Source: JBDKTH01 sp964558295 (lineage in GTDB: Bacteria > Planctomycetota > Planctomycetia > Pirellulales > Thermoguttaceae). Taken from it: DNA of 27,910 nucleotides. Under the pieces are notes generated by a model, which was not told the origin of the DNA, made no database searches, and saw nothing but the letters and a program-made list of their open reading frames with translations. The position numbers and the translations under genes are program-made. Positions within the stretch are counted from its first letter, which is position 1; every line of letters begins with the position of its first letter. Below, one piece after another: positions 14,367-23,662 of the stretch. Location: NCBI GenBank assembly GCA_964558295.1, contig CAZLDQ010000059.1, positions 1-27,910 of the forward strand. The letters run 5' to 3'.

Positions 14367-15668
14367 TCAGAGCGTGCCCACGGCGCGGCGGAGACGGAAC
14401 GTGGCCAAGACGGCGTCGTAGAGGGCGCCGTAGTAGTTCGTGTAGGCTTGGGTGCGGAGGGTCTCGGCGTCGAGCACTTCGGTGTTTGTTCCCGCCCCCT
14501 CGACGAACCGATGCCGGGCGACCCGGAGATTCTCTTCGGCCTGCTGAATCGCCTTGTTGGCCACTTCCAGACGCCGGCGGCTTTCCTGTTCATCAAGCCA
14601 GGTCTTGCGCACCTGAAGGGCGATAGAGTTTGCGGCATCCGCACGGAGTCGGGCGACGGCCTGGGCATCATGTTGAAGGGCTTGGCCCCGCGCCCGGGTC
14701 ATCCCGCTATCGAACGGCTTCCATTCCAGGCCGAAGGTGAGCGACCAGTATCCTTCCGGGTCGAGACTGCGATTCTCCAGGTAGGTGTAGCCGCCGCCGA
14801 CCCCCAGTTGGGGCATGTTCTCCGCCCGGACACTGGCAGCTTTCGACTGCAAGGCACTCGCCTGAGCGGCCAGTTGGGCCAATTCCGGCCGCGCCGTCAT
14901 GGCGCGCTCCGTCAACGACGGCAGGTCGCCGGAGAGGGGGGGCACCTGGAGTTCCTCGATTTCCACGGGCGTGTCGAGCGGTCGTCCGAGCAAGCGGTTA
15001 TAGGCAGCTCGGGCCGCATCCAAGTTGCTTTCCGCCTGGGTGGCCTTCTGCTGGGCGTCGGCCAGGGCCACCTGCACGGCCAGCAGGTTGTTTCTGGCCA
15101 CCAGTTCCTGTCGGAGCATGTTGGCCACATCATGCTCGTGGGCCTGGAGGCTCTCCACCTTGCGATCGGCGACTTCGGTTCCTCGCTTTGCATAGAGGAT
15201 CAGTGTGTAGGCGGTTGCCACGTCAAGCTTGATATCCAAGGCGGTACGCTGCTCGTCGTGAACCGCCGCAGCCACTTGACACTCGGCCGCATCAATCATG
15301 TTCGAAATGCGTCCTCCCGCATACAGCGGCATCACGGCCATCGTGGAACTCGCCAGAAAGTCTTTCTCCATTAAGGGCAACGGGAGCGCGCCGAGACCGG
15401 GAATCGCCACGTTCGCCGTCGGCGTGTCAGACAAGAACGTGTACCCGGTGACACTGACGACCGACGGGAGTCGAGCGGCCTTGGCCGCGGTCCGATTGCA
15501 TTCGGCCGACGCGATCTGTTCTCGGCTGGCCTGGAGCCGATCGCTGTGCGCCAAGGCCTGGGCCCAGGCCTCGTCCAGCGTCTCCGCACGAGTCGTTGAC
15601 GCCACGATCCCAAGGCTCACGAGCCCCACGGCCACCATTCCCAGACGGGTGTCGCTGATCTTGATCAT
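14367..15668 (-). CDS. TolC-family outer membrane efflux protein
   Basis: A 433-residue outer-membrane channel subunit. A signal peptide is visible (MVAVGLVSLGIVASTTRA, cleavage probably after Ala28). The mature part shows the duplicated OEP architecture: long heptad-like helices (LDEAWAQALAHSDRLQASREQIASAE; ATQAESNLDAARAAYNRLLGRPL) alternating with short strands (VSVTGYTFLSDT; LGVGGGYTYLENRS). Such proteins trimerise into a channel-tunnel joining RND or ABC pumps to the outside. It lies divergently from tetR and the MFP-RND pair, so it is the likely outer-membrane part of that pump, under the same regulator. Its 3' end converges with ettA, 93 bp away. Length is normal for the family. Confidence 0.92.
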   Translation of the reverse strand: MIKISDTRLGMVAVGLVSLGIVASTTRAETLDEAWAQALAHSDRLQASREQIASAECNRTAAKAARLPSVVSVTGYTFLSDTPTANVAIPGLGALPLPLMEKDFLASSTMAVMPLYAGGRISNMIDAAECQVAAAVHDEQRTALDIKLDVATAYTLILYAKRGTEVADRKVESLQAHEHDVANMLRQELVARNNLLAVQVALADAQQKATQAESNLDAARAAYNRLLGRPLDTPVEIEELQVPPLSGDLPSLTERAMTARPELAQLAAQASALQSKAASVRAENMPQLGVGGGYTYLENRSLDPEGYWSLTFGLEWKPFDSGMTRARGQALQHDAQAVARLRADAANSIALQVRKTWLDEQESRRRLEVANKAIQQAEENLRVARHRFVEGAGTNTEVLDAETLRTQAYTNYYGALYDAVLATFRLRRAVGTL

Positions 15669-16064
15669 ACAGAAGAACCGATTCGGAGACGGCCAGGGCT
15701 CACTGCCCGGGCCCGCAGTGCCATCGAAACAGTAATCGCCACAATCCTAGCCTTCGTTACCATCGGTATTTTCGCTTCCTTCTAACCAGTCGAAAGCCGG
15801 CCAGTTCTGCCGATGATCTAGGGAACAGGGCCCTCCAGGACCAAGGATGGGAGGCCACGTCCCGAAACGCAACTTGTGAATTAGCAGTAGGATACGTGAC
15901 ATCAGCCGCTCCCCCCTGCTATCGTGGGATGGCGATGAGGGGAGGGCCGGAGCTGGACGAGAACGAACGTTTGTACTACGATATCAGATATCGAACGAAC
16001 GTTTGTCCGATTTGAGTCCGGGATCCGAATTCATGCACGGTCGGCCGGCACGAGGAGTCCTCTG
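15669..16064. other. Divergent control region of the efflux locus
   Basis: A 396 bp non-coding region between the tolC-like and tetR genes. The half next to tetR carries a double operator candidate (15961-16006) and the Shine-Dalgarno sequence gaggag at 16052-16057, seven bases before the tetR ATG. The half next to the tolC-like gene shows no clear promoter boxes or ribosome-binding site. Confidence 0.6.
15961..16006. promoter_or_regulatory. Candidate TetR operator: two 14 bp repeats around a palindrome
   Basis: gaacgaacgtttgt occurs exactly at 15961-15974 and 15993-16006, a spacing of 32 bp (about three helical turns). Each copy is a near-palindrome centred on aacgtt. Centred between them is a perfect inverted repeat, cgatatc-a-gatatcg (15979-15993). 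The whole is symmetric in layout and lies about 60 bp before the tetR start, so it is the best candidate for autoregulation by the adjacent TetR protein. The alternating AT-rich centre may also overlap a promoter. Confidence 0.65.
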
Positions 16065-16736
16065 ATGGTGCAAAGCAGCTCCGGGCAGGATACCAAACAG
16101 GCCTTGTTAGTGGCGGCCGGCGAGTTGTTTGCCGACAAGGGGCTCGATGGTACGAGTGTCCGCGATATCGTCAAGAAGGCGGGGGCCACGCTTTCGTCGG
16201 TCAACTACTATTTTGGCAGCAAGGACCAGTTGTATCTGGAAGCGATTCGCTATGCCTTTTCTGAAAAGGTTCGAGGCATTGAACTTCTCGCCGAGTTCAG
16301 CCGACTGGAGCTGGAGACGCCGCAGGAAGTTTCCAATGCCTTTTTCGGATTGCTTCGCGGCCTGTTTCTTTCGTACCTGACCCCGGATGAGCCGGAATGG
16401 TACGGGCGTTTGGTCGAACGAGCCATTATCGACTACCGCGACGAGGTGGCAGCGGTCTTCGCCGAGGTCGTCTGGCCAGCCCATCAAGGCCTGAAGCAGA
16501 ATGTCCTCCGGTATTTGCCGAATATCCGTCCGCACGAAGTCGACCTCTGGGTGATCGGGCTCTTCTCGCAAATTCACCACTATTTGATGGCCAAGAGGGT
16601 GATTAATTGGTCGCTGTCGCGGGAGGACTACGACGAACCGTTTCTCCAGGAAGTGGCCACCTACATCGCGCGCAGCGCGGTCGTTGTTCTCGGGCTTCCT
16701 GAGCCGACAACCGAACCGCAACCGAAATCGAAATAA
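16065..16736 (+). CDS. TetR-family transcriptional regulator of the efflux genes (CecR-like)
   Basis: A 223-residue repressor-type protein. The N-terminal TetR DNA-binding domain covers about residues 10-56, with the helix-turn-helix TSVRDIVKKAGATLSSVNYYF (30-50) and the following GSKDQLYLEAI. The C-terminal ligand-binding part (70-205) contains LLRGLFLSYLTPDEPEW and HEVDLWVIGLFSQIHHYL, resembling the CecR/DUF1956 group that often regulates export genes. It begins with a good Shine-Dalgarno sequence (gaggag, seven bases upstream). It is the first gene of a tetR-MFP-RND run (30 bp to the MFP gene) and is divergent from the tolC-like gene; the operator candidate in between suggests it controls both directions and itself. 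The inducer is unknown. Confidence 0.92.
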   Translation: MVQSSSGQDTKQALLVAAGELFADKGLDGTSVRDIVKKAGATLSSVNYYFGSKDQLYLEAIRYAFSEKVRGIELLAEFSRLELETPQEVSNAFFGLLRGLFLSYLTPDEPEWYGRLVERAIIDYRDEVAAVFAEVVWPAHQGLKQNVLRYLPNIRPHEVDLWVIGLFSQIHHYLMAKRVINWSLSREDYDEPFLQEVATYIARSAVVVLGLPEPTTEPQPKSK

Positions 16737-16766
16737 TCTACTCGTCGAGGGCAGAGGATCGAGATT

Positions 16767-18065
16767 ATGAACTGGAAGAAGCTGACCGTGACGGGGTTAT
16801 GTGCCGGGGCATTGTTGGCCGTGGCGGCCGGCGGGTGGCTCTGGTGGAACTCGCTCGCGGCCGAGGAACGGAAGGCCCCTGTGGCCGCCCCGCCGCGTCC
16901 CGTCAAAGCCATCCAGGCGGGTGACAACACCTCGGTGCGCAGCCGGGTGTTTCCCGGTGTTGCCAAAGAAGTCCAAGTGACCAATCTCGCGTTTCGAGTG
17001 CCGGGACCGTTGTGCCAGATGAACGTGAACCTGGGCCAGCGGGTCAAGCAAGGGGACGTGATCGCCCGGATCGATCCGCGGGATTTTGAGCTGGCCGTGG
17101 CCCGCATCGAAGCGGGGCTGGCCGAGGCTCGGGCCGGATTGAAGGCCATGCGGCGTGGGGCCCGGGCCGAGGATATTCAGGCCCTTCATGCCAAGTTGGC
17201 CGCCGGCCGGGCCAAACTTCATGAGGCGGAGTTACATTTTAACCGGATCAAGGCCCTGTATGCCGATCAGTCGGTAGCCAAGGCCCAGTTTGACAACGCC
17301 CGCACGATGTTCGACGTGGCCACGGCCGAGGTCACGGCGATCAGCCAGGAGCTGGAGAAGGCCAAACGCGGCGCTCGGGAAGAAGACATCGAGGCAATGG
17401 AGGCAAAGATTGCCGGACTGGAGGCGAATTTGAAGACGGCCCGCAACGCCTTGCAGGACACCGTGCTCGTGGCCCCGTTCACCGGCTATGTGGCGCAGAA
17501 GTTCGTGGAGAACTACGATACCGTGGCCGCCGGGCATCCGATCGTCGCGTTGTTGGATTGCTCGCAGATTGAGGTCCAGGTCGGGGTTCCCGAGGAGGTG
17601 GTGCTCCAGGAAGACCGATTCCGGGGGTTTGAATGCGAGTTTGACGCTTATCCGGGACGGCGGTTTCCGGCGAAGCTGAAGGAACTGGGGCACTCGATCC
17701 CGTCGGGCAAACAGGCGTATCCGCTCTCGGTGATCGTGACGCCGCCCGAGGATCTGACGCTGCGGCCCGGAATGGCAGCGACGGTCCGGATCGACATAGC
17801 TCAGCCGACCTGTGCCAGTTGTTTTCCGGCGGCGGCGGTGGTGAGCGATCAGGCTGGGACGTTTGTCTGGGTTGTTGACCCGGCTGGCGGTACGGTTCAT
17901 CGTCGGCCGGTGAAGGTGGGGCAGCTCACGGCCCAGGGAATTCAGATCCTCGACGGGGTCCAGCCCGGCCAGTGGGTGGTGATCGCTGGAGCATCGTTCC
18001 TGCACGAAGGCCAGCGGGTTCGGCTGGACGACTCGTCCCAGATTGTTCGAGGAGCCCGGCCGTGA
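16767..18065 (+). CDS. RND efflux periplasmic adaptor subunit (MFP/HlyD family)
   Basis: A 432-residue membrane-fusion protein. Residues 7-28 form an N-terminal membrane anchor or signal (VTGLCAGALLAVAAGGWLWW) without a clear lipobox. The first lipoyl half lies around 75-105 (VPGPLCQMNVNLGQRVKQGDVIARIDPRDF), an alpha-helical hairpin at about 107-232 with many Ala/Glu/Lys heptads, and the second lipoyl half at about 233-265 (VLVAPFTGYVAQKFVENYDTV). Beta-barrel and membrane-proximal domains follow (VQVGVPEEVVL; LRPGMAATVRID; GTVHRRPVKVGQ). It would bridge the RND pump in the inner membrane with the TolC-like channel. Its TGA overlaps the GTG start of the pump gene (GTGA, 18062-18065), showing tight coupling. 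Confidence 0.94.
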   Translation: MNWKKLTVTGLCAGALLAVAAGGWLWWNSLAAEERKAPVAAPPRPVKAIQAGDNTSVRSRVFPGVAKEVQVTNLAFRVPGPLCQMNVNLGQRVKQGDVIARIDPRDFELAVARIEAGLAEARAGLKAMRRGARAEDIQALHAKLAAGRAKLHEAELHFNRIKALYADQSVAKAQFDNARTMFDVATAEVTAISQELEKAKRGAREEDIEAMEAKIAGLEANLKTARNALQDTVLVAPFTGYVAQKFVENYDTVAAGHPIVALLDCSQIEVQVGVPEEVVLQEDRFRGFECEFDAYPGRRFPAKLKELGHSIPSGKQAYPLSVIVTPPEDLTLRPGMAATVRIDIAQPTCASCFPAAAVVSDQAGTFVWVVDPAGGTVHRRPVKVGQLTAQGIQILDGVQPGQWVVIAGASFLHEGQRVRLDDSSQIVRGARP

Positions 18066-21000
18066 ATCTGCCTCACTATGCGGTCCAACACAAGGCCGTC
18101 ATCCTGTTTGCGATGCTGCTGGTGACCGTGGGCGGCCTCTGGTCCTATGTCCATTTGGGGAAGCTCGAAGACCCGGAGTTCACGATCAAAACGGCCCTGG
18201 TGATAACGCAGTATCCGGGGGCCTCGCCGTCGGAGGTCGAGCAGCAAGTCACGGAGGTGATCGAGCGGGCGGTCCAACAAGTGAACGGTCTGGACCATGT
18301 GCGGTCGATCTCCAGAGCGGGGCTGTCACTGATCTACATCGACATCCGCGAGTCGTATCGCAAGAACAAGCTCCCGCAAACGTGGGACGAGCTGCGCCGC
18401 AAGGTCCACGACGTCGAGGCCAGCTTGCCGCTGGACGCCAAAGCGCCCGTGGTTCGCGACGACTTCGGCGACGTCTTTGGCGTGGTCTTGGCCGTAACCG
18501 GCGATGGGTTTTCCTATGCCGAGTTGAAGGAATACGCCGACATCCTGCAGCGCGAGCTGCTGCTGGTCAAAGACGTTTCGCGGGTGGAGACCTGGGGGAC
18601 GCAGCGGGAGTGCGTCAACGTGGAGATTTCCCGGGCGAGGCTCGCGGAATTGGGGATCCACCCGCAGCAGATCGTCGACACGCTTCAGCGGCAGAACCAG
18701 ATGCTCGATGCCGGAGCCATCGATCTTGAAGGAGAACGGATTCGCCTGGCCCCTTCGGGCACCTTCCAGTCGGTCGAGGAGATTGGGAACCTGGTGATCC
18801 GCAGCGGTTCACCGGCGGCATCGGCGATTCGTGCGGCGTTGCCGCCCCAATTGACCGGTTACAACGCTCCGACCACGGAACTGGTTTTGCTGCGCGACGT
18901 GGCGCAGATTACCCGCGGTTACCTTGATCCACCGCTGGAGATGATGCGGTTCAACGGTCGTCCGGCGATTGGCCTGGCGATTTCCACGGTGCCGAACGGC
19001 AACGTGCTCGTCATGGGCGACGCCGTGCAGAAGCGGCTCCAGGAACTGATGCAACAGTTTCCGATCGGGATCGACGTGGGTGTCGTTTGTTACCAGGCCG
19101 ACAACGTGCGCGAGGCGATCAACGGCTTCGTCGTCAACCTGATTGAGTCGGTGGTGATCGTCATCGGCGTCCTGTTGGTGACCATGGGGCTTCAGAGCGG
19201 ATTGCTGATCGGCAGCAGCCTGATCTTCTCGATCCTCGGCACGCTGATTGTGCTTCTCTTGCTCGGGGTGGACCTGCAGCGTACGTCGCTCGGGGCGTTC
19301 ATCATCGCGATGGGGATGCTGGTCGACAATGCGATCGTCGTTACCGAAGGGGCCCTGATCCGTCTGCAACGGGGTGAGGATCGCACGAAGGCGGCCGTAC
19401 AGCCGGCGATCGATACGGCCTGGCCGCTTCTGGGGGCTACGCTTGTGGCCATCCTTGCCTTCTTGCCGGTCTATCTGGCCAAAGACGATACGGGCGAATA
19501 CTGCGAAAGCCTGTTTATCGTCGTGGCGATCTCGCTCGGGTTGAGCTGGATTCTTGCCATGACGCAGACGCCCGTCTTCTCCTATCTCTTCCTGCATGTC
19601 AAGCAAGCCAAACAGGGGACCGATCCGTATGCCGGCTGGCCGTATCGGTTCTACCGCTGGATGCTGGAGGCGACGCTCCACCACCGGGTGCCGACACTGT
19701 TGGTGATGGGCCTGATGCTGGCCGCTTCGGTGATTGGCTTCCGCTATGTGGACCGGATCTTCTTCCCCAACGCGACCCGGAGCCAATTCATGATCGACTA
19801 CTGGCTTCCCGAAGGTTCGCGGATTCAGAACGTGGCGGACGACGTTCAACGGATCGAGGCGTATCTGCGCCAGCAGCCGGAGGTGGTCAATGTGGCCTCG
19901 TTTATCGGGTCGGGCCCGCCGCGGTTCTATCTGCCTTACGAGCCGGAGCTTCCCAATTCCAGCTATGGGCAGGTCGTGGTCAACGTGAAGACGGCCGCCG
20001 ACATCGACAAGCTGATCGGTCCGGTCGAGCAGTATCTCAAGGCCGCCTTCCCCCAGGCGGAGCCACGCGTGCGACGGTTTGCTTTGGGACCGACGACGAA
20101 ATTCGAGATCGAAGCCCGCTTTAGCGGTCCTGATCCGCACGTGCTCCGCGCCCTGGCCGAGGAAGCCAAACGCATCCTGCGTGAGGATCCGAATGCCAAG
20201 GATGTGCGCGATGATTGGCGTCAACCGGTTAAGACCTGGGTCCCGGTCTACTCGCAGCCGCGTGCGCGGCGGGGCCAAGCCTCGCGTGCGGAAATGGCCC
20301 TTTCCCTGCGTCGGGCGACCAGCGGGTTGCCGGTCGGGTTGTACCGGGAAAACGACGAACTGCTACCCATCTTCGTCCGCGCTCCGGAGGCCGAACGGAG
20401 CGACGTCGACAATCTGCCGCAGACGCCCGTGTGGGGCCAAGCCCTGACCAGTGTGCCGCTGGAGCAGATTGTCAGCCAGATCGAGGTCCGCTGGGAAGAT
20501 CCACTTATTCACCGCCGCGATCGGCGTCCGACGGTTACGGTCCAGTGCGACCCCCAGGGGATTCTCGGCGAGGATCTTTGGGCCCGGCTCCGTCCGCGCA
20601 TCGAGGCGATTCCACTTCCCGTGGGCTACCATCTCGAATGGGGCGGCCAGCATGAGAAGTCGGAGGAGTCTCAAGGGATGGTCTTCTCGCGCCTGCCAAT
20701 CGCTTTGCTTTTGATGGCCCTGATCGTCGTGGCCCTGTTCAACGCCTTTCGCCAGCCGCTGATCATTCTGCTGGTGCTGCCGCTTTCGATGATCGGCATC
20801 ACGGCCGGATTGCTTCTGACCGGCGCGCCGTTCGGCTTCCTGGCCCTGCTCGGCGCCTTGAGCCTGTTCGGCATGTTGATCAAGAACGCCGTGGTGCTCT
20901 TGGACCAGATTGACGCGGAGATTCGCGAGGGCAAGGAGCCCTACCATGCGGTGGTCGAGTCGTCGGTCAGCCGTATGCGTCCGGTGATGATGGCCTCGCT

Positions 21001-21160
21001 GACCACGGTCGTCGGCATGTTTCCATTGATCTGGGACACCCTGTTCAACACGATGGCGATCACGATCATGTCGGGGCTGACCTTTGCGACGCTATTGACG
21101 TTGTTCATCGTGCCGGTGCTCTACGTGATCTTCTTCCGTATCCATCCGACAACCGGATGA
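18062..21160 (+). CDS. RND-family multidrug efflux permease (AcrB/TriC-like)
   Basis: A 1032-residue inner-membrane pump when started at GTG 18062 (VNLPHYAVQHKAVILFAML); the longer frame from 17972 would overlap the MFP gene by 94 bp. The architecture is complete: TM1, a large periplasmic loop (LEDPEFTIKTALVITQYPGASPSEVEQQVT), a TM2-6 cluster, TM7 (about 553-570), a second periplasmic loop and TM8-12. In TM4 the AcrB Asp407-Asp408 pair corresponds to Asp422-Asn423 (GMLVDNAIVV), so only one Asp is kept; the TM10 lysine of AcrB (940) corresponds to Lys941 (MLIKNAVVLLDQ). The sequence features are those of hydrophobe/amphiphile exporters rather than heavy-metal pumps. It works by proton antiport with the MFP and TolC-like proteins of this locus. 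Substrates cannot be inferred. Confidence 0.95.
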   Translation: MNLPHYAVQHKAVILFAMLLVTVGGLWSYVHLGKLEDPEFTIKTALVITQYPGASPSEVEQQVTEVIERAVQQVNGLDHVRSISRAGLSLIYIDIRESYRKNKLPQTWDELRRKVHDVEASLPLDAKAPVVRDDFGDVFGVVLAVTGDGFSYAELKEYADILQRELLLVKDVSRVETWGTQRECVNVEISRARLAELGIHPQQIVDTLQRQNQMLDAGAIDLEGERIRLAPSGTFQSVEEIGNLVIRSGSPAASAIRAALPPQLTGYNAPTTELVLLRDVAQITRGYLDPPLEMMRFNGRPAIGLAISTVPNGNVLVMGDAVQKRLQELMQQFPIGIDVGVVCYQADNVREAINGFVVNLIESVVIVIGVLLVTMGLQSGLLIGSSLIFSILGTLIVLLLLGVDLQRTSLGAFIIAMGMLVDNAIVVTEGALIRLQRGEDRTKAAVQPAIDTAWPLLGATLVAILAFLPVYLAKDDTGEYCESLFIVVAISLGLSWILAMTQTPVFSYLFLHVKQAKQGTDPYAGWPYRFYRWMLEATLHHRVPTLLVMGLMLAASVIGFRYVDRIFFPNATRSQFMIDYWLPEGSRIQNVADDVQRIEAYLRQQPEVVNVASFIGSGPPRFYLPYEPELPNSSYGQVVVNVKTAADIDKLIGPVEQYLKAAFPQAEPRVRRFALGPTTKFEIEARFSGPDPHVLRALAEEAKRILREDPNAKDVRDDWRQPVKTWVPVYSQPRARRGQASRAEMALSLRRATSGLPVGLYRENDELLPIFVRAPEAERSDVDNLPQTPVWGQALTSVPLEQIVSQIEVRWEDPLIHRRDRRPTVTVQCDPQGILGEDLWARLRPRIEAIPLPVGYHLEWGGQHEKSEESQGMVFSRLPIALLLMALIVVALFNAFRQPLIILLVLPLSMIGITAGLLLTGAPFGFLALLGALSLFGMLIKNAVVLLDQIDAEIREGKEPYHAVVESSVSRMRPVMMASLTTVVGMFPLIWDTLFNTMAITIMSGLTFATLLTLFIVPVLYVIFFRIHPTTG

Positions 21161-21460
21161 GGCAAGGCGCCAGTTTTCGTCAACGGACGGTGATTCTCGG
21201 CGGCGGAGGCTCTCTCGCGGGGGAGCCCAAAGTGCCCCAAGGCATCCCAAGACACGGGGTCCGGCAGTCCCCGGAAATGTCGTCCAATTGCCAAACAGCG
21301 AATCCGGTGAAAGGGCGTTTCACCACGGATGAGCTTACCCGATCCGTTGGCACAAAATCCAGTGAATTTTGGCGAATAAAACGGGGGACGGATTCTGTCG
21401 GGAACGCCCTCGGTAGTGTTCCGCCGTCTCCATCGCCCGGAACGCCACGGAGGGCGTTCG
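21161..21460. other. Convergent intergenic region with several hairpins
   Basis: A 300 bp region between the RND pump and PBP2 genes, which face each other. It holds a CGGGG/CCCCG hairpin (21255-21273) and two hairpins with related sequence near the PBP2 end (21401-21459). No gene is supported. The hairpins may terminate both transcripts, but none has a T run directly behind it. Confidence 0.45.
21401..21459. repeat. Pair of REP-like palindromes sharing GAACGCCCTC
   Basis: Hairpin one pairs ggaacgc (21401-21407) with gtgttcc (21416-21422). Hairpin two pairs gaacgcc (21440-21446) with ggcgttc (21453-21459). The arms are inverted copies of each other: gaacgccctc reads on the plus strand in the first and on the minus strand in the second. 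Such paired palindromes next to gene ends resemble REP elements. The second lies one base from the PBP2 stop. Confidence 0.45.
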
Positions 21461-23662
21461 CTACAGCAGGCGCAACTGGTGCATGCGTAACACGAGGCGT
21501 TTGGCGACAGGGCCGGCGGTGGTGTCGGCGTTGCCCGCGTGTTCCAGAACGACGACAAAGGCCCAGCGGGGCTGCTTGGCCGGGACATAGCCGGCAAACC
21601 AGGCGTGTTCCGCACGTCCGGCGCCGCATTGGGCCGTACCGGTTTTGCCGGCGATCTCGATCTCTTCGAGCCGGACGGCGCCGTAGCCGGTGCCGCGGGG
21701 ATCATGGACTACGCGTTCTAGTCCTTCGCGCAGCGTAGCCAGGGTTTGGGCATCCAACTCTTCGATCTGGCGCGGCGGTTCGCGTTGGATGGCGGTCTCG
21801 CTCAGGGCGGCCAGGTCGGAGGGGGCCTGGTCATCGTCAAGCGGCGGCAGGCCAAGGCTACTGACGACATGGGGCGTGACAAGGCGTCCGCCGTTGGCCA
21901 CGGCTGCGACCATCCGCACGACCTGCAGCGGGGTGGCCAACAGCGAGCTTTGCCCGATGGCCAGCGATTGGGTGTCGGCCGTACGCCAGGCGTGCCCTTC
22001 GAGGTCGCGGATGCTGCGGGGCGTGGGGAGCGTACCCGAGGCTTCTTGGGGCAGGTCGACGCCGGTCGGCTGGCCAAACCCGAAGCGCATCGCCCAATGG
22101 ATCAAGGGTTCCGGTCCCATTTGTCCGGCATGGTGGAAGAAGTAAACATTGCAGCTCTCGGCGATTGCCCCCAGAAGCCCGATCTGGCCGTGCCCGACGC
22201 CGTGCTGCTGATAGATGGCACAGCGCCAGGCATCCGGCGTGTGCAAGTAGCCTTGGCAAGTGAACGGTTCGGCCGGATCGAGCCCTGAGGACTTCAAAAG
22301 GGCGGCGGCCGTGACGATCTTGAAGACCGAGCCGGGAGCCAGGGCCATGCAGGCGACACGGTCGAAGAGCGGATGGGCGGGGTCGTTCAAGAGAGCGACG
22401 ACCGCCTCATCCCGATCGCTGACAAACAGGTTCGGATCGAAGGCGGGGGCCGAGGCCGCCGCCAACAGCGCGCCGGAGTCAACATTCATCACGACAATCG
22501 CTCCGCCGGCCGGTTCCGTGGCGGTCCGGCTGATTTCCCGCCGCTTCAGGGCACTGGCCAGGAGCGTTTCCGCGGAGGCTTGGAGGCGCGAATCGAGGGT
22601 CAGCACCAGATCGCGTCCCACGCCCGGCTCCTTTTGCCGATGGGCCTCCAACACGCGACCGCTATGGTCGATCAACTCGACCAGCACGCCGCGTTGGCCG
22701 TGCAACACGGGTTCGTATTGGCGTTCGAGGCCGGCACGTCCAAAACGGTCCTCAGGATGAAAGATGCCTTGGTGGCCAAGGGTGGGAAGCTCGCTCTCGT
22801 CGGGAGCACCGAGATGGCCGAGGACATGGGCGGCCAACGCCCCAGCCGGATAGGCCCGCCGCTGATGCTCCACGATCCGCATGCCCGGATAACGCTTGGG
22901 ATGGGCTTCGATCTCGGCCACGACGGCCAGGGGGACGTCTTCGACCATGACATGGGCGTCGAGTTCTTCGGCCACGATGATCCGTTCGGGCGGCGGCTGG
23001 TCCATCGAGGATTCCAGTACGTCGCGCAGCGTAGCAACCAGCCCGGCCCACCATCCTTCGGCACGCGGGGCAAGTTCCCGGCTCGCCTTCTGAATCGTCC
23101 CCCCTGTGCCCTCCTCGCGCCGTCGATTGACTGACGTGGCAATCCGTTCGACCCGAGTTTGGATTTGCTTTGCCCGGGAGTTCCACTCCTCGCGTGAGAG
23201 GCCGCAGAGCTGCGCGACGTGCTGGGCCGCGTCAGCCCACTCGGCTGTGACTTGGTCCTGGGCAGCCTTCAGACGCTGCGGATCGCGTCGCTCAGCGGGC
23301 GACAGCCGGGCACGCGCCATGGCGCGAAGCCAGCGTGGGTTGGAGGGCTGTTCGAGATAGCGATAGTGAACCGCCAAAGCCTGGACCTTCTTATCATAGG
23401 CCAACACAGTGCCATCCCGGGCAAGAATTCGGCCGCGGACTCCCGGCAGCGGCTTACTGCGCGAAAGCGGCCGGGCAGCCTCGGCGCGAAACGCAGCCCC
23501 CTCGGTCCGTTCCAGATACACTAGCCGAACGACGACCACGACGAGCAGAAGAACAAACCCGCCAAAGAGAACGCGCAATCGCCGCCGCGGATCGACCACC
23601 GCTTGCGGCGTAGTGTCGTCCGCTCGAAGCCGATGCCAGTCGAAATAGCGGTCAGGACGCAC
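21461..23662 (-). CDS. mrdA: Penicillin-binding protein 2 (peptidoglycan D,D-transpeptidase)
   Basis: A class B PBP of about 733 residues with GTG 23662 as start (VRPDRYFDWHRL); the frame is open to a TTG at 23767, which would overlap mreD. A single membrane anchor (VLFGGFVLLLVVVVVRLVYL) is followed by GVRGRILARDGTVLA, a long dimerisation region with an Arg/Glu-rich insertion, and the transpeptidase domain: SVFK with the active-site Ser (22328-22330), SCN (codons around 22150) and KTG (GKTGTAQCG, around 21640). YPAGALAAHVLGHLG and FGRAGLERQYEPVL are typical of PBP2 rather than PBP3. It cross-links septum-independent (elongation) peptidoglycan. It is somewhat longer than the usual 630 residues. 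mreD lies directly upstream; rodA is not adjacent. Confidence 0.92.
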   Translation of the reverse strand: MRPDRYFDWHRLRADDTTPQAVVDPRRRLRVLFGGFVLLLVVVVVRLVYLERTEGAAFRAEAARPLSRSKPLPGVRGRILARDGTVLAYDKKVQALAVHYRYLEQPSNPRWLRAMARARLSPAERRDPQRLKAAQDQVTAEWADAAQHVAQLCGLSREEWNSRAKQIQTRVERIATSVNRRREEGTGGTIQKASRELAPRAEGWWAGLVATLRDVLESSMDQPPPERIIVAEELDAHVMVEDVPLAVVAEIEAHPKRYPGMRIVEHQRRAYPAGALAAHVLGHLGAPDESELPTLGHQGIFHPEDRFGRAGLERQYEPVLHGQRGVLVELIDHSGRVLEAHRQKEPGVGRDLVLTLDSRLQASAETLLASALKRREISRTATEPAGGAIVVMNVDSGALLAAASAPAFDPNLFVSDRDEAVVALLNDPAHPLFDRVACMALAPGSVFKIVTAAALLKSSGLDPAEPFTCQGYLHTPDAWRCAIYQQHGVGHGQIGLLGAIAESCNVYFFHHAGQMGPEPLIHWAMRFGFGQPTGVDLPQEASGTLPTPRSIRDLEGHAWRTADTQSLAIGQSSLLATPLQVVRMVAAVANGGRLVTPHVVSSLGLPPLDDDQAPSDLAALSETAIQREPPRQIEELDAQTLATLREGLERVVHDPRGTGYGAVRLEEIEIAGKTGTAQCGAGRAEHAWFAGYVPAKQPRWAFVVVLEHAGNADTTAGPVAKRLVLRMHQLRLL

